This document shows positions 31,975 to 40,626 of a stretch of 64,000 nt of DNA, piece by piece. This stretch comes from Oceanithermus profundus DSM 14977 (lineage in GTDB: Bacteria; Deinococcota; Deinococci; Deinococcales; Marinithermaceae): positions 1,302,001-1,366,000 of the forward strand of contig NC_014761.1 of NCBI RefSeq assembly GCF_000183745.1. The letters run 5' to 3'. The first letter of the stretch is position 1. Each line of letters starts with the position of its first letter. The notes under the pieces are model-generated. The model had not been told where the DNA came from, ran no database searches, and saw nothing but the letters and a program-made list of their open reading frames with translations. The translations under genes were made by a program, and so were the position numbers.

Positions 31975-33207
31975 ATGGATCTGGAAGCCGTCATCGAAAA
32001 ACTCGTTCCCGGTGGTTTGGGCCTGGCCCGCACCCCCGAAGGGGTGCTGCTGGTGCGCGGCGCCCTGCCCGGGGAGCGCGTGCGGGTGCGCGCGGAGCGC
32101 AAGAAAAACCACCTCGAGGGCGAGCTGCTGGAGGTGCTCGAGCCCTCGCCCGACCGCGAGGACCCGGGCCTGCCGCCGGGCGCGGACCTGCCGCTTGGCT
32201 ACGAGGCCCAGCTGCCCGTCAAGGAAGGCTTCGTGCGCGAATCGCTGGCGCGGGTGGCGCGGCTGGAAACCGAGGTGCAGCCCATCCACCCCTCCCCCGC
32301 CCCGCTGGGCTACCGCACCGCCGCCCAGTTCGCGCTCCACCCCCTCGGGGGGCTGGCCTACCGGGTTCCCGGATCGGACGAGCTGGTGCGGGTGGAGGAC
32401 GACCCGCTGCTGGCGGAGCCGCTGCGGAAAGCCCTGAGGCTTCTGAACACCTGGCCGCTGGTGGGCCTGGAAGAGGTGGCCCTGCGCGGCAGCCTGCTCA
32501 CCGGCGGGGTGCAGGTGGGCCTCGTCGGCGGCAAGGCGCGCCATTTTCGCAAGGCCGCCGAAGGGCTGGTGGAGGCCGGCATCGCCGGGGTCTGGTGGGG
32601 CGCGGCCGACCCGCGCGGCCGCTTCCGCGGGCCGACGCGTTTTCTGGCGGGCAAGGAAACGCTGCTCGAGCGCTACGGCGAGCTCGAGGTGCAGGTGGAC
32701 GTGGTCAGCTTCGCCCAGGTGAACCCCCCGGCCGCGGCGGCGCTCTACGCCGAGGCGGCGAAGCTGGCCGGCACCGGAGAAAGCGCGCTCGAGCTCTACG
32801 GCGGCTCGGGGGTGCTGGGCTTCTTCCTGGCGCAGGGCTACGCCCGGGTGACCGTGACCGACCTGAACCGGCGCAGCATCGAAAAGGGCCGCGCTGACGC
32901 GGCGCGGCTGGGGCTCGCGAACGTCCGCTTCGCCCGCGCCGACGCCCGCGAGGCCGCCCGCTTCGGCCCCGCCGAACTGGTGGCCGTGGACCCGCCGCGC
33001 TCGGGGCTGGCGCGGGAAACGCTGGCGGCGCTGGTGGAGCTAAAGCCGGAAAAGATCATCTACGTCGCCTGCGACCCCGCCACCTGGGCGCGCGACGTGG
33101 CCCGGCTTGCGGAACGCGGCTACCGCCTCGAGTTCGTGCGCCCCTACGACTTCTTCCCCTACACCCACCACGTCGAGGTTCTCAGCTACTTGACCAAGTC
33201 AACATGA
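31975..33207 (+). CDS. RNA m5U methyltransferase (TrmA/RlmD family)
   Basis: SAM-dependent uridine-C5 methyltransferase of tRNA or rRNA (410 aa). A TRAM-like OB domain occupies about residues 1-60. The SAM loop is LELYGGSGVLGFFLA, followed by DPPRSGL, the catalytic Cys in YVACDPATWARDVA and the C-terminal FFPYTHHVEVLS base Glu. The four cysteines that bind a 4Fe-4S cluster in RlmD are absent, so this is a cluster-free member. TAGACT (31961-31966) stands 8 nt before ATG 31975. The target uridine is unknown. Confidence 0.88.
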   Translation: MDLEAVIEKLVPGGLGLARTPEGVLLVRGALPGERVRVRAERKKNHLEGELLEVLEPSPDREDPGLPPGADLPLGYEAQLPVKEGFVRESLARVARLETEVQPIHPSPAPLGYRTAAQFALHPLGGLAYRVPGSDELVRVEDDPLLAEPLRKALRLLNTWPLVGLEEVALRGSLLTGGVQVGLVGGKARHFRKAAEGLVEAGIAGVWWGAADPRGRFRGPTRFLAGKETLLERYGELEVQVDVVSFAQVNPPAAAALYAEAAKLAGTGESALELYGGSGVLGFFLAQGYARVTVTDLNRRSIEKGRADAARLGLANVRFARADAREAARFGPAELVAVDPPRSGLARETLAALVELKPEKIIYVACDPATWARDVARLAERGYRLEFVRPYDFFPYTHHVEVLSYLTKST

Positions 33208-33219
33208 CCAAGTTAAACT
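33190..33219 (+). promoter_or_regulatory. Promoter and operator of the toxin-antitoxin pair
   Basis: TTGACC (33190-33195) and TAAACT (33214-33219) are 18 bp apart, with the -10 box 6 nt before the antitoxin ATG. The palindrome TTGAC-CAA-GTCAA (33190-33202) and a direct repeat TGACCAAGT (33191-33199 and 33205-33213) overlay the promoter. Both overlap the end of the methyltransferase gene. This fits autoregulation by the antitoxin. Confidence 0.6.
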
Positions 33220-33225
33220 GCAGAC

Positions 33226-33456
33226 ATGAAGCGGGTCGTTAACGTCGCCGAGGCCAAGGCCAAGCTCTCCGAGCTGCTGGAAGCGGCGCTGCGGGGGGAG
33301 GAGGTCGTTATCGCTAAGCGGGGCAAACCCGTGGCCACCCTCTCCCCCATTGAACCGGCGAAGACGCGCAAACTCGGCCTCATCGACATGGAAATCCCCG
33401 ACAGCTTCTTCGAGCCCCTCCCCGAAGAAGAGCTCGAGGCATGGGAGGGTCGTTGA
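33226..33456 (+). CDS. Phd/YefM-type antitoxin
   Basis: A 76-residue protein of the Phd/YefM (prevent-host-death) family. The N-terminal DNA-binding part reads VVNVAEAKAKLSELLEAALRGEEVVIAKRGKPVATL, shown here in two family motifs: the VAEAKAKLSELL helix and the KRGKPVATL strand. The C-terminal acidic tail wraps the toxin. It is followed by, and overlaps, a PIN-domain toxin gene. The start is set by the leaderless -10 box at 33214-33219. Confidence 0.88.
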   Translation: MKRVVNVAEAKAKLSELLEAALRGEEVVIAKRGKPVATLSPIEPAKTRKLGLIDMEIPDSFFEPLPEEELEAWEGR

Positions 33457-33842
33457 ACTCCGGCTACCTGCTCGACACCCACGCGCTGCTTTTTGCCGCC
33501 GCCCGGCCGAATCGGCTCTCCCCCAAAGCGCACGCCGCCATCCTCTCCGGTTCGCGGGTATACACCTCCAGCGCCTCCGCCTGGGAGATCGCCACGAAGC
33601 ACCGCATCGGCAAACTACCCGAAGCCGGAGGTCTGTTACTCAACTACCGCGAGCTGATGAACGAGATGGGGTTGCTCGATCTGCCCATCTACACCGAGCA
33701 CGCGCTCCTTGCGGGCAGCATGGTAGGCGACCACCGGGACCCCTTCGACCGCATCCTCGCCGCCCAGGCGCGGCTGGAGAACCTGACCGTCATCAGCGCC
33801 GACCCCGCCTTCGACGCGCTGGGCGTGCGCCGGCTCTGGTAG
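33453..33842 (+). CDS. PIN-domain ribonuclease toxin (VapC-like)
   Basis: A PIN-domain endoribonuclease of about 129 residues. The acidic metal-binding residues lie in [32 protein letters not shown] and ISADPAFD. With the Phd-type protein just upstream it forms a type II toxin-antitoxin module. TTG 33453, overlapping the antitoxin stop as TTGA behind GGGAGGGT, is favoured; ATG 33441 would add four residues. Confidence 0.88.
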   Translation: MNSGYLLDTHALLFAAARPNRLSPKAHAAILSGSRVYTSSASAWEIATKHRIGKLPEAGGLLLNYRELMNEMGLLDLPIYTEHALLAGSMVGDHRDPFDRILAAQARLENLTVISADPAFDALGVRRLW

Positions 33843-33852
33843 AATCGCCTCC

Positions 33853-34620
33853 GTGCTGGCGCGTCGCATCGTCCCCTGCCTCGACGTCCACGAGGGCCGC
33901 GTGGTCAAGGGCGTCAAATTCGTCAACCTGGTCGACGCCGGCGACCCGGTCGAGGCCGCCGTGGCCTACGACGAAAGCGGCGCCGACGAGCTCGTCTTCC
34001 TCGACATCACCGCCACCCACGAGAACCGGCCGCTGGTGCTGGAGATGGTGCGCCGGGTGGCCGAGCGCGTCTTCATCCCCTTCACCGTCGGCGGCGGGGT
34101 GCGCAGCCTCGAGGACGCGCGGGCGCTCCTGCTCGCGGGCGCCGATAAGGTGAGCGTGAACTCGGCGGCGGTGGCGCGGCCCGAGCTGATTCGCGAACTG
34201 GCCGACCACTTCGGCTCGCAGGCGGTGGTGCTGGCCATCGACGCCAAGCGCGTCGGGCCCGGACGCTGGGAGGTCTACGTCGCCGGCGGACGCAAGCCCA
34301 CGGGGCTGGACGCGGTGGCCTGGGCGCGCGAGGGCGAACGGCTCGGCGCGGGCGAGATCCTGCTCACCAGCATGGACGCCGACGGCACCAAGGCCGGATA
34401 CGACCTCGACCTCACCCGCGCGGTGGCCGAGGCCGTGCGCATCCCCGTCATCGCCTCCGGCGGGGCGGGCGCGCCCGAGCACTTCGCCGAGGTCTTCGAA
34501 GAGGCCGCCGCCGACGCCGCGCTGGCGGCGAGCGTCTTCCACTTCGGCGAGATCCCCATCCCCGATCTCAAGCGCTTCCTGGCCCGGCGCGGCATCCCCA
34601 TGCGGGAGGACATCGAATGA
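33853..34620 (+). CDS. hisF: Imidazole glycerol phosphate synthase subunit HisF
   Basis: TIM-barrel cyclase subunit that makes imidazole glycerol phosphate and AICAR in histidine synthesis, with HisH supplying ammonia. Hallmarks are [18 protein letters not shown] (catalytic Asp near residue 11), FTVGGGVRS, and [15 protein letters not shown] with the second catalytic Asp. At 255 residues it is standard. TAGAAT (33840-33845) overlaps the toxin stop and lies 7 nt before GTG 33853. The stop overlaps hisIE as ATGA. Confidence 0.97.
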   Translation: MLARRIVPCLDVHEGRVVKGVKFVNLVDAGDPVEAAVAYDESGADELVFLDITATHENRPLVLEMVRRVAERVFIPFTVGGGVRSLEDARALLLAGADKVSVNSAAVARPELIRELADHFGSQAVVLAIDAKRVGPGRWEVYVAGGRKPTGLDAVAWAREGERLGAGEILLTSMDADGTKAGYDLDLTRAVAEAVRIPVIASGGAGAPEHFAEVFEEAAADAALAASVFHFGEIPIPDLKRFLARRGIPMREDIE

Positions 34621-35246
34621 ACCTAGACGCGGTCAAGTTCGACGAACGCGGGCTGGTGCCCGTCGTTATTCAGGACGCCGACTCCGGTGAGGTGCTCACG
34701 CTGGCGTGGGCCAACCGCGAGGCGCTCGAGCGCACCCTGCAGACCGGCCAGACCCACCTCTACTCGCGCAGCCGCCAGGCGCTGTGGAAGAAGGGCGAGA
34801 CCTCGGGCCACGTCCAGGACCTGGTGGAGATGCGGCTCGACTGCGACGGCGACGCCGTGCTCTACCGGGTGCGCCCCCACGGCCCCGCCTGCCACACCGG
34901 GGCCCGCAGCTGTTTCCACAACCCCGTCACCCCCGAGGCGACCCCGCCCCTGGGCTGGGTGCTCGAGCAGGTCTGGCGCACGATCCAGGACCGCCTCGAA
35001 ACGATGCCCGAGGGCTCCTACGTCGCCAAGATGCACGCCGCCGGCCTCGACCGCATCCTCAAGAAGATCGGCGAGGAGGCGGGCGAGGTGATCATCGCCG
35101 CCAAGAACCCGGACGCGGCCGAGCTTGCCTGGGAGGCCAGCGACCTGCTCTTCCACCTGCTGCTCACCCTGGCCGAGCGCGGCCTCGGGCCGGCCGACCT
35201 GGCCCGGGTGCTGAGCGAACGGCACCAACCAGGCTCCGAAGGCTGA
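34617..35246 (+). CDS. hisIE: Bifunctional HisIE
   Basis: Fused histidine enzyme (209 aa). The N-terminal HisI domain (phosphoribosyl-AMP cyclohydrolase, about residues 1-105) has the zinc and Mg ligands in [11 protein letters not shown] and [14 protein letters not shown]. The C-terminal HisE domain (phosphoribosyl-ATP pyrophosphatase, about 115-209) has [15 protein letters not shown] and [11 protein letters not shown]. It catalyses the second and third steps of the pathway and is translationally coupled to hisF. Confidence 0.96.
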   Translation: MNLDAVKFDERGLVPVVIQDADSGEVLTLAWANREALERTLQTGQTHLYSRSRQALWKKGETSGHVQDLVEMRLDCDGDAVLYRVRPHGPACHTGARSCFHNPVTPEATPPLGWVLEQVWRTIQDRLETMPEGSYVAKMHAAGLDRILKKIGEEAGEVIIAAKNPDAAELAWEASDLLFHLLLTLAERGLGPADLARVLSERHQPGSEG

Positions 35247-35287
35247 AAACCCCGCCGGTCCTTGCGGACCTTTGTTAGGCTGAGGGC

Positions 35288-36256
35288 ATGAGCATCGAGA
35301 ACAAGCTGGTCCTCGAGGTCGTCCGCGTCACCGAACAGGCCGCCTTGGCGGCCAGTCGTTTTTCGGGTAAGGGCGACAAGCACGCCGTGGACGAAGCCGG
35401 CACCGAAGCCATGCGCAAGCAGCTGAACGAGATGGAGATCAGCGGCACGGTGGTGATCGGCGAGGGCGAGATGGACGAGGCCCCCATGCTCTACATCGGC
35501 GAGCAGCTGGGCAAGGGCGGCGTCGAGGTGGACATCGCGGTGGACCCGGTCGAGGGCACGAACATCACCGCCAAGGGCCTACCCAACTCGGTCACGGTGA
35601 TCGCCATCAGCGAAAAGGGCGGGCTCTTCCACGCCCCCGACATGTACATGGACAAACTGATCGTCGGCCCCCCCGCCGCCGGCAAGGTGGACCTCAGCTG
35701 GCCGGTGGGGGCCAATCTGAAGGCGATCGCACTCTCGATGAACCGCAACGTCGAGGACCTGGTCATCGTCGTCCTCGACCGCCCGCGTCACGAGCGGCTG
35801 ATCCGCGAGATTCGCGAGGCCGGCGCCCGCGTCAAGCTGATCGGCGACGGCGACGTGATCGCCGCGCTCGCCGCGGCCATCCGCGGCACCGGCGTGCACG
35901 CGGTCATGGGCTCGGGGGGCGCGCCCGAAGGCGTGCTCGCCGCCGCCGCGCTCAAATGCCTGGGGGGCGAGATCCAGGCCCGCTTCCTGCCTGAAGACGA
36001 CGAACAGCGCGAACGCCTGCACGCGATGGGCGGCGACGAAAACAAGATCTACAAGACCGCCGACCTCGCCCCGGGGGACGAGATCGTCTTCGCCGCCACC
36101 GGCATCACCGACGGCGACATCCTCGAGGGCGTGCGCTTCTTCGGCGGCGGGGCCCGCACCCACACGATCGCGATGGGTCACAAGACCCGGGTGGTGCGCT
36201 TCATCGACACCATCCACCTCATGGAGGCCGACGCCCGGGTGGTCATCCGCGTCTGA
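35288..36256 (+). CDS. glpX: Fructose-1,6-bisphosphatase class II GlpX
   Basis: Metal-dependent phosphatase of gluconeogenesis (322 aa). Family motifs include [35 protein letters not shown] and [15 protein letters not shown], which hold the metal ligands, plus [21 protein letters not shown] (35276-35281) stands 6 nt before the ATG, so the mRNA should be leaderless. It converges on malQ and overlaps its 3' end by 14 nt. Confidence 0.96.
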   Translation: MSIENKLVLEVVRVTEQAALAASRFSGKGDKHAVDEAGTEAMRKQLNEMEISGTVVIGEGEMDEAPMLYIGEQLGKGGVEVDIAVDPVEGTNITAKGLPNSVTVIAISEKGGLFHAPDMYMDKLIVGPPAAGKVDLSWPVGANLKAIALSMNRNVEDLVIVVLDRPRHERLIREIREAGARVKLIGDGDVIAALAAAIRGTGVHAVMGSGGAPEGVLAAAALKCLGGEIQARFLPEDDEQRERLHAMGGDENKIYKTADLAPGDEIVFAATGITDGDILEGVRFFGGGARTHTIAMGHKTRVVRFIDTIHLMEADARVVIRV

Positions 36257-37754
36257 GGCGGGCGTAGCGTTCCGCCAACCCCCTCAGCCGCTCGGCCAGC
36301 CCGTGCGTCAGGTCCCGGGTGGAGTAGCGCCAGGCCCAGTTCCCCTCGGGCCGTGAGGGGAAGTTCATCCGCGCCTCCGATCCCAGTTCCAGCGGATCCT
36401 GCAGCGGAAAGACGGCCATGCGGCAGCGGCTTTGCAGCGCCAGCTCGATCAGGGCCCAGGGAGCGTCCTGGCAACCGCGGCAGGCGATGCCCCGTCCCTC
36501 CAGGTAACGGCGCATGAAGTCGAGCTCCGCATCCGGGGCGTGCTCGCACCAGCCGCGGGTGGTGTCGTTGTCGTGGGTCCCGGTGTAGACCACGCAGTTG
36601 CCCGACTCCGGGTAGTTGTGGGGCAGGAAGGGGTTGTCCTCGCCGGTGAAGGCGAACTGCAAGACCTTCATGCCCGGCAGTCCGAAGCGGTCGCGCAGGG
36701 CCTCCACCTCGGGGGTGATCAGCCCCAGGTCTTCGGCGAGGATGGGAACCGAACCAAAGGTCGCCTCGACCTTGCGAAAGAACGCCTCGCCGGGGGCCTT
36801 CTCCCAGCGGCCGTGTTCCGCCGTGGGGGCGCCCGCCGGTACGGCCCAGTAGGCCTCGAAGCCCCGGAAGTGGTCGATGCGAACGAGGTCGGCGGTCTCG
36901 AGCGCCCGGCGAATGCGCCGCAGCCACCAGTCGAAGCCGCTGCGCTCGAGGGCGTCCCAGTCGTAGAGCGGGTTGCCCCAGAGCTGGCCGGTGGGGCTGA
37001 AGTAGTCGGGCGGCACCCCGGCCACGGCAACGGGGTTGAGATCCTCGTCGAGTTGGAAGAGTTCGGGATGGGCCCAAACGTCGGCCGAGTCGTGCGCCAC
37101 GAAGATGGGCATGTCGCCGACGATGCCGAGGCCCAGGTCGTGGGCGGCATTCGCGAGCGCACGCCACTGCGAAAAGAAGACCCACTGGGTCCAGCGTTGG
37201 AAGGCGGCCTCCTCGGCCAGGCGCTCGCGCGCCGCGGCCAGTGCGCCGGGGTCCCGGCGCTTCAGGGGCTCGGGCCAGGACCACCAGGGGGCGCCGCCAT
37301 GCTCGCCCTTGAGCGCCATGAAGAGCGCGTAGTCCTCGAGCCAGTCGGCGTGCTCACGCTCGAAGACCGCGAGCGCGTGCGTGTCCTCGCGCGTTGCACG
37401 GGCCCGGAACCCGGCGTAAGCGCGGCGCAGCAAAGGCCAGATCCAGCGGTAGACGAGGCCGTAGTCCACCCGGTCGGGCGGCGACTCCGGGGGGTCGGCG
37501 GCCTCGAGCCAACCCCGCGCGACGAGCCGCCGCGGGTCGATCAGGTAGGGGTTGCCGGCGAAGGCCGAGAACGCCTGGTAGGGCGAGTCGCCGAATCCGG
37601 TCGGCCCCAGGGGCAGCACCTGCCACCAGCGGGCGCCGGTAGCCGCGAGCCAGTCCAGGAAGGAGCGGGCCTCGTCGCCGAGGTTGCCGATGGGGTAGGG
37701 TCCGGGGAACGATGTGGGGTGCAGCAGGATGCCGAAGCTGCGCGGGAGCTCCAT
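36243..37754 (-). CDS. malQ: 4-alpha-glucanotransferase (amylomaltase)
   Basis: GH77 amylomaltase (503 aa) that transfers maltosyl units between alpha-1,4-glucans. The N-terminus reads [19 protein letters not shown]. Active-site regions are [14 protein letters not shown] with the nucleophile Asp, [12 protein letters not shown] with the acid/base Glu, and [13 protein letters not shown] with the transition-state Asp. TACCAT (37760-37765) lies 5 nt before the ATG. It follows the exb-DUF3048 genes 26 nt downstream, with no obvious functional link. Confidence 0.97.
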   Translation of the reverse strand: MELPRSFGILLHPTSFPGPYPIGNLGDEARSFLDWLAATGARWWQVLPLGPTGFGDSPYQAFSAFAGNPYLIDPRRLVARGWLEAADPPESPPDRVDYGLVYRWIWPLLRRAYAGFRARATREDTHALAVFEREHADWLEDYALFMALKGEHGGAPWWSWPEPLKRRDPGALAAARERLAEEAAFQRWTQWVFFSQWRALANAAHDLGLGIVGDMPIFVAHDSADVWAHPELFQLDEDLNPVAVAGVPPDYFSPTGQLWGNPLYDWDALERSGFDWWLRRIRRALETADLVRIDHFRGFEAYWAVPAGAPTAEHGRWEKAPGEAFFRKVEATFGSVPILAEDLGLITPEVEALRDRFGLPGMKVLQFAFTGEDNPFLPHNYPESGNCVVYTGTHDNDTTRGWCEHAPDAELDFMRRYLEGRGIACRGCQDAPWALIELALQSRCRMAVFPLQDPLELGSEARMNFPSRPEGNWAWRYSTRDLTHGLAERLRGLAERYARLRRG

Positions 37755-37780
37755 GCCTCATGGTAACGCTTCCGCGCCGA

Positions 37781-39553
37781 CTAGCGCAGCGTCGCCCAGG
37801 GAGGCACCCAGAGGAACCAGGTCCGGTAGGGGGTGAGGTCGAGCGCGCGGCCGGAGGCGTCTTCGATGACGAGCCCGCCCTGGATCCTCCAGGTGACGGG
37901 CACCCGCCTGCCGTCGAGGTAGAGCGCGCCGTGCCCCTTGGAGAGGTCGAGCGCGAGGCGGCCCACGTCGTCGATCACGCGCGCGTCGACGCGCAGCACG
38001 GCCACCGCCGTGACCCGGAAGGGCGCGCTGCCGCGCACGATCCGGCCGTTGCGGTACCAGACGTACCCCTGGCCGTCGTAGCGAAACGCGCTGACGTAGT
38101 CGGGGGCGTAGCGCACCTCGACCCGCTCCCCGTCCGGGGCGTCCTCGGGGGGCCGGTAGGCCTTGCCGCTGAGCGTGCGCTTGCGCTCGAGGCGGAGGCG
38201 GGCGAGTTGCTGACGCACCTGCCCGCCCTCCACGTAGGTGTTGTGGGGCGGGCGCCGCTGGGGGTCGCGGCGAAACAGCGGATCGTAGAGGCCGTCGAAG
38301 GTGATCATCTTTTCCCGCTCGATCATCGCCAGCGCCTCGGGGCTGCCGCCCACGTGAAGCAGGACCGCGCCCATCGCCTGGGCGAGGCGCAGGATGTACG
38401 GCCGCGCCGATCGTACCGGGCCCAGCTTGCCCTTCTCGCCGCCCTCGTAGCGGACGAGCAGGCGGGTCACCCCGCCCTCGACGGGGACCTCGTGCACCTG
38501 CACCGCCCAGTCGAGCCCCCACTGGGGGTAGGCGGCGGCGCTGTTGTCGACGGCGACCAGAATGGGCCGGAGGCGCTCGAGCTTGTAGGGCTTCTCGCCG
38601 GGTCCGATGGCGCCGCCCTGCTTGGGCCCCGGTTGCGGGCTCGTCGCGGGAACGGGGGCCGGCGCGGGCTCGCCTCCCGCCAGCGGCAGTGCGGGGGCCG
38701 GGGGCGCGGGCGCGAAGGCGGGAGGGGCGGGGGCCGGTGGCGGGGGAGCAAGAGCGCCGGGCGCCGTCGAAACGGGAGGCGCCCCAACGGGGGCGGCGGG
38801 CGACGCCACGGGCGCGGGCGCCGGGCCTGCCGGCGGGGCCGAGGCGGCTTCGGGGGCCGGGGGAACCTCGCTGGGCACGGCCGTCTCCGGTGCGGCCGCG
38901 GGGGTGGGCTCTGTGGGGACGGGCTCGAGGCCGGGCGCCGCCGCTTCGGGCGCCGGTGCGGGCGGGGTCTCCGTGGCCACGGCGGGCGCTGCGGCCGCTT
39001 CCGGAGCGGTCTCCGGCACCGGTTCGGGAGCGGGCGCGGGCTCGGCCGGGGCCTCGCCGGGGGCGGGCGCCGCGGAGGCCGATGCCGGCTCCACGGCCTC
39101 CGCCGGAGCCGGCGGCTCGGTGGGGGACGCGGCCGGCGGCAGCGGCAGCGGCGCCTCTTCGGCAGGGGGCTGGACGGCCGTTTCGGCCGGTGGCGGGGTC
39201 TCCGGCGCGGCGGTCTCGGGCTCGGGGGCCGGCGCCTCTTCGGGGGCGGCGGCCTGGGGCTCGGGCGGAGGGCTGGGCTCGGAGGGCGTTTCGGTTTCGA
39301 CCGGCGGTTGGGCCAGCGGTGGGGCCTCGGGGGCGGGTTCCGGAGTGGCGGGGGGCGCCTCTTCGCCGGCCACTTGCGCGCCTTCGCCGAGCTCGAGGAG
39401 CAGGTACCCGGTGGCCTCGGGCGGGGGTGGCGTCGGCGTCCACACCAGAAGGACGAAGACGAGGGTCAGGAACGCCGTCGCCGTCAGGGCCAGCAGCGCG
39501 GCCCGGCGCTTGCGCTTCTGTTCGGGGGTGAGGTGGCGCACGCGGCCCGTCAT
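37781..39553 (-). CDS. TonB-shaped anchor-linker protein with C-terminal DUF3048 domain
   Basis: A 590-residue protein with a short basic cytoplasmic tail (residues 1-19), one membrane helix (about 20-42), a Pro/Ala/Glu-rich linker of about 280 residues, and a 270-residue C-terminal domain. That domain shows DUF3048 (YerB-like) signatures: RPILVAVDNSAAAYPQWGLD, EVPVEGGVTRLLVRYEG, LGPVRSARPY and LLHVGGSPEAL. Membrane anchor plus Pro-rich spacer is the plan of TonB or TolA, but the end domain is not a TonB domain. It starts 10 nt after exbD and 26 nt before malQ. The function is unknown. A proton-motive-force-driven envelope role is inference from exbB-exbD. Confidence 0.85.
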   Translation of the reverse strand: MTGRVRHLTPEQKRKRRAALLALTATAFLTLVFVLLVWTPTPPPPEATGYLLLELGEGAQVAGEEAPPATPEPAPEAPPLAQPPVETETPSEPSPPPEPQAAAPEEAPAPEPETAAPETPPPAETAVQPPAEEAPLPLPPAASPTEPPAPAEAVEPASASAAPAPGEAPAEPAPAPEPVPETAPEAAAAPAVATETPPAPAPEAAAPGLEPVPTEPTPAAAPETAVPSEVPPAPEAASAPPAGPAPAPVASPAAPVGAPPVSTAPGALAPPPPAPAPPAFAPAPPAPALPLAGGEPAPAPVPATSPQPGPKQGGAIGPGEKPYKLERLRPILVAVDNSAAAYPQWGLDWAVQVHEVPVEGGVTRLLVRYEGGEKGKLGPVRSARPYILRLAQAMGAVLLHVGGSPEALAMIEREKMITFDGLYDPLFRRDPQRRPPHNTYVEGGQVRQQLARLRLERKRTLSGKAYRPPEDAPDGERVEVRYAPDYVSAFRYDGQGYVWYRNGRIVRGSAPFRVTAVAVLRVDARVIDDVGRLALDLSKGHGALYLDGRRVPVTWRIQGGLVIEDASGRALDLTPYRTWFLWVPPWATLR

Positions 39554-39563
39554 CGCGCCTCCG

Positions 39564-39959
39564 CTAGGGCACCGCGGCCACGGCCACCCGCTTGGCCCCG
39601 GCGCGGCGGATGACGTCCATTACCTGGACCACCCGGCCGTGGGGGGTCTTGCGGTCGGCCCGCAGGATCACCGTGCCCACCGGATCCTGGGCCAGCTCGG
39701 CGCGCAGCGAGGCCAAGAGCGCCGCGTCGTCCACGGGCTCGCCCTTCCAGAAGGCCTGGCCGTCGGCCTGGACGACGACGGTGGGCGCGCCCTCGGGGCG
39801 GGCCTCGCCGCTCGTCGCCTGGGGCAGGTCGATGGGCAGGCCGGTCTCGGGGGTGATGAAGGTGCTGCTGACCATGAAGAAGATCACCAGCAGGAAGACG
39901 ATGTCTACCAGCGGCGCCAGGTTGATGCTGGGCTCGCGCCTACGCCTGCGGTTCGCCAT
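39564..39959 (-). CDS. exbD: ExbD/TolR-family proton channel subunit
   Basis: Single-pass proton-channel partner (131 aa) of an ExbB/TolQ pentamer. The membrane helix carries the conserved proton-binding Asp in LAPLVDIVFLLVIFFM (about residue 19). The C-terminal periplasmic domain shows LPQATSGEA and VILRADRKTPHGRVVQVMD. It overlaps exbB by 20 nt. The partner downstream is a DUF3048 protein rather than TonB or TolA. Confidence 0.93.
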   Translation of the reverse strand: MANRRRRREPSINLAPLVDIVFLLVIFFMVSSTFITPETGLPIDLPQATSGEARPEGAPTVVVQADGQAFWKGEPVDDAALLASLRAELAQDPVGTVILRADRKTPHGRVVQVMDVIRRAGAKRVAVAAVP

Positions 39960-40560
39960 TCCTCACCTCGGCCAGGATGCCCAAGAGCTCTTCCCGACGT
40001 TGCTCGAGCTCGCTGAGGATGTCGTCCACGCGCCCGGCCAGGTAGTGGTAGGCGATCAGCGCCGGGATGGCGACGATCAGGCCGGCGGCGGTGGTGAAAA
40101 GCGCCTCGCCGATGCCGCCGGCAAGCAGCTTGGCCGTCGTCTGCCCCTGGCTGGCGAGCACGTTGAAGGCGCGGATCATGCCGCTCACGGTGCCCAAAAG
40201 GCCCAGAAGCGGCGCCACCTGCGCGGTCACGCTGAGCACACCGAGGCCGCGCGCGAGCCGCGACTCCTCCTCGAGGAGCGCCGCCTTGAGCGCGGCGTCC
40301 ACCGCGGTGACCCCGAAGGGGACCCGCGCCAGGCCCGCGAGCATGAAGCGTCCGAGGGTGCCGCCGTGGGCGCGCGCGGCCTCGAGCGCCACGTCGATCT
40401 GGCCGCGCCGCACCGAGGCGTCGACCTCGCGCATCAACCGTTCGCCGCCGATCTTCTCGCGGCGGAGCGCCAGGTAGCGCTCGAAGAAGACGTAGGCGGC
40501 GTAGAGGGTGAGCAGGAGCAGGAAGACGAGGATCCAACCCCCTTGCTGAAGCTGCAACAT
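39940..40560 (-). CDS. exbB: ExbB/TolQ/MotA-family proton channel subunit
   Basis: Three-helix proton-channel protein (206 aa). The family core is VAPLLGLLGTVSGMIRAFN in the second helix and GEALFTTAAGLIVAIPALIAYHYL in the third. It assembles with ExbD to use the proton motive force for mechanical work at the envelope. TAGGAT (40567-40572) is 6 nt before the ATG, so the three-gene unit exbB-exbD-DUF3048 is probably a leaderless operon. Confidence 0.94.
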   Translation of the reverse strand: MLQLQQGGWILVFLLLLTLYAAYVFFERYLALRREKIGGERLMREVDASVRRGQIDVALEAARAHGGTLGRFMLAGLARVPFGVTAVDAALKAALLEEESRLARGLGVLSVTAQVAPLLGLLGTVSGMIRAFNVLASQGQTTAKLLAGGIGEALFTTAAGLIVAIPALIAYHYLAGRVDDILSELEQRREELLGILAEVRNGEPQA

Positions 40561-40626
40561 AATGCAATCCTACCGCCAAGCCATGAGAAGTGCTTTACCC
40601 CGCCGCCGCGCGGTAGGATGGGGGAC
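40561..40626. promoter_or_regulatory. Divergent exbB / mqnE promoter region
   Basis: A 66-bp gap carries two TAGGAT boxes facing away from each other: 40567-40572 (minus, 6 nt before exbB) and 40614-40619 (plus, 7 nt before GTG 40627 of mqnE). About 41 bp lie between them, so the -35 zones must overlap. Confidence 0.55.

Noticed and set aside
33441-33843. Mobile element carrying the toxin-antitoxin pair
   Set aside because: No integrase, inverted repeats or target duplications flank it.
37781-39553. Calling this gene tonB
   Set aside because: The anchor and linker resemble TonB, but the C-terminal 270 residues fit DUF3048 and the helix lacks the conserved TonB His.
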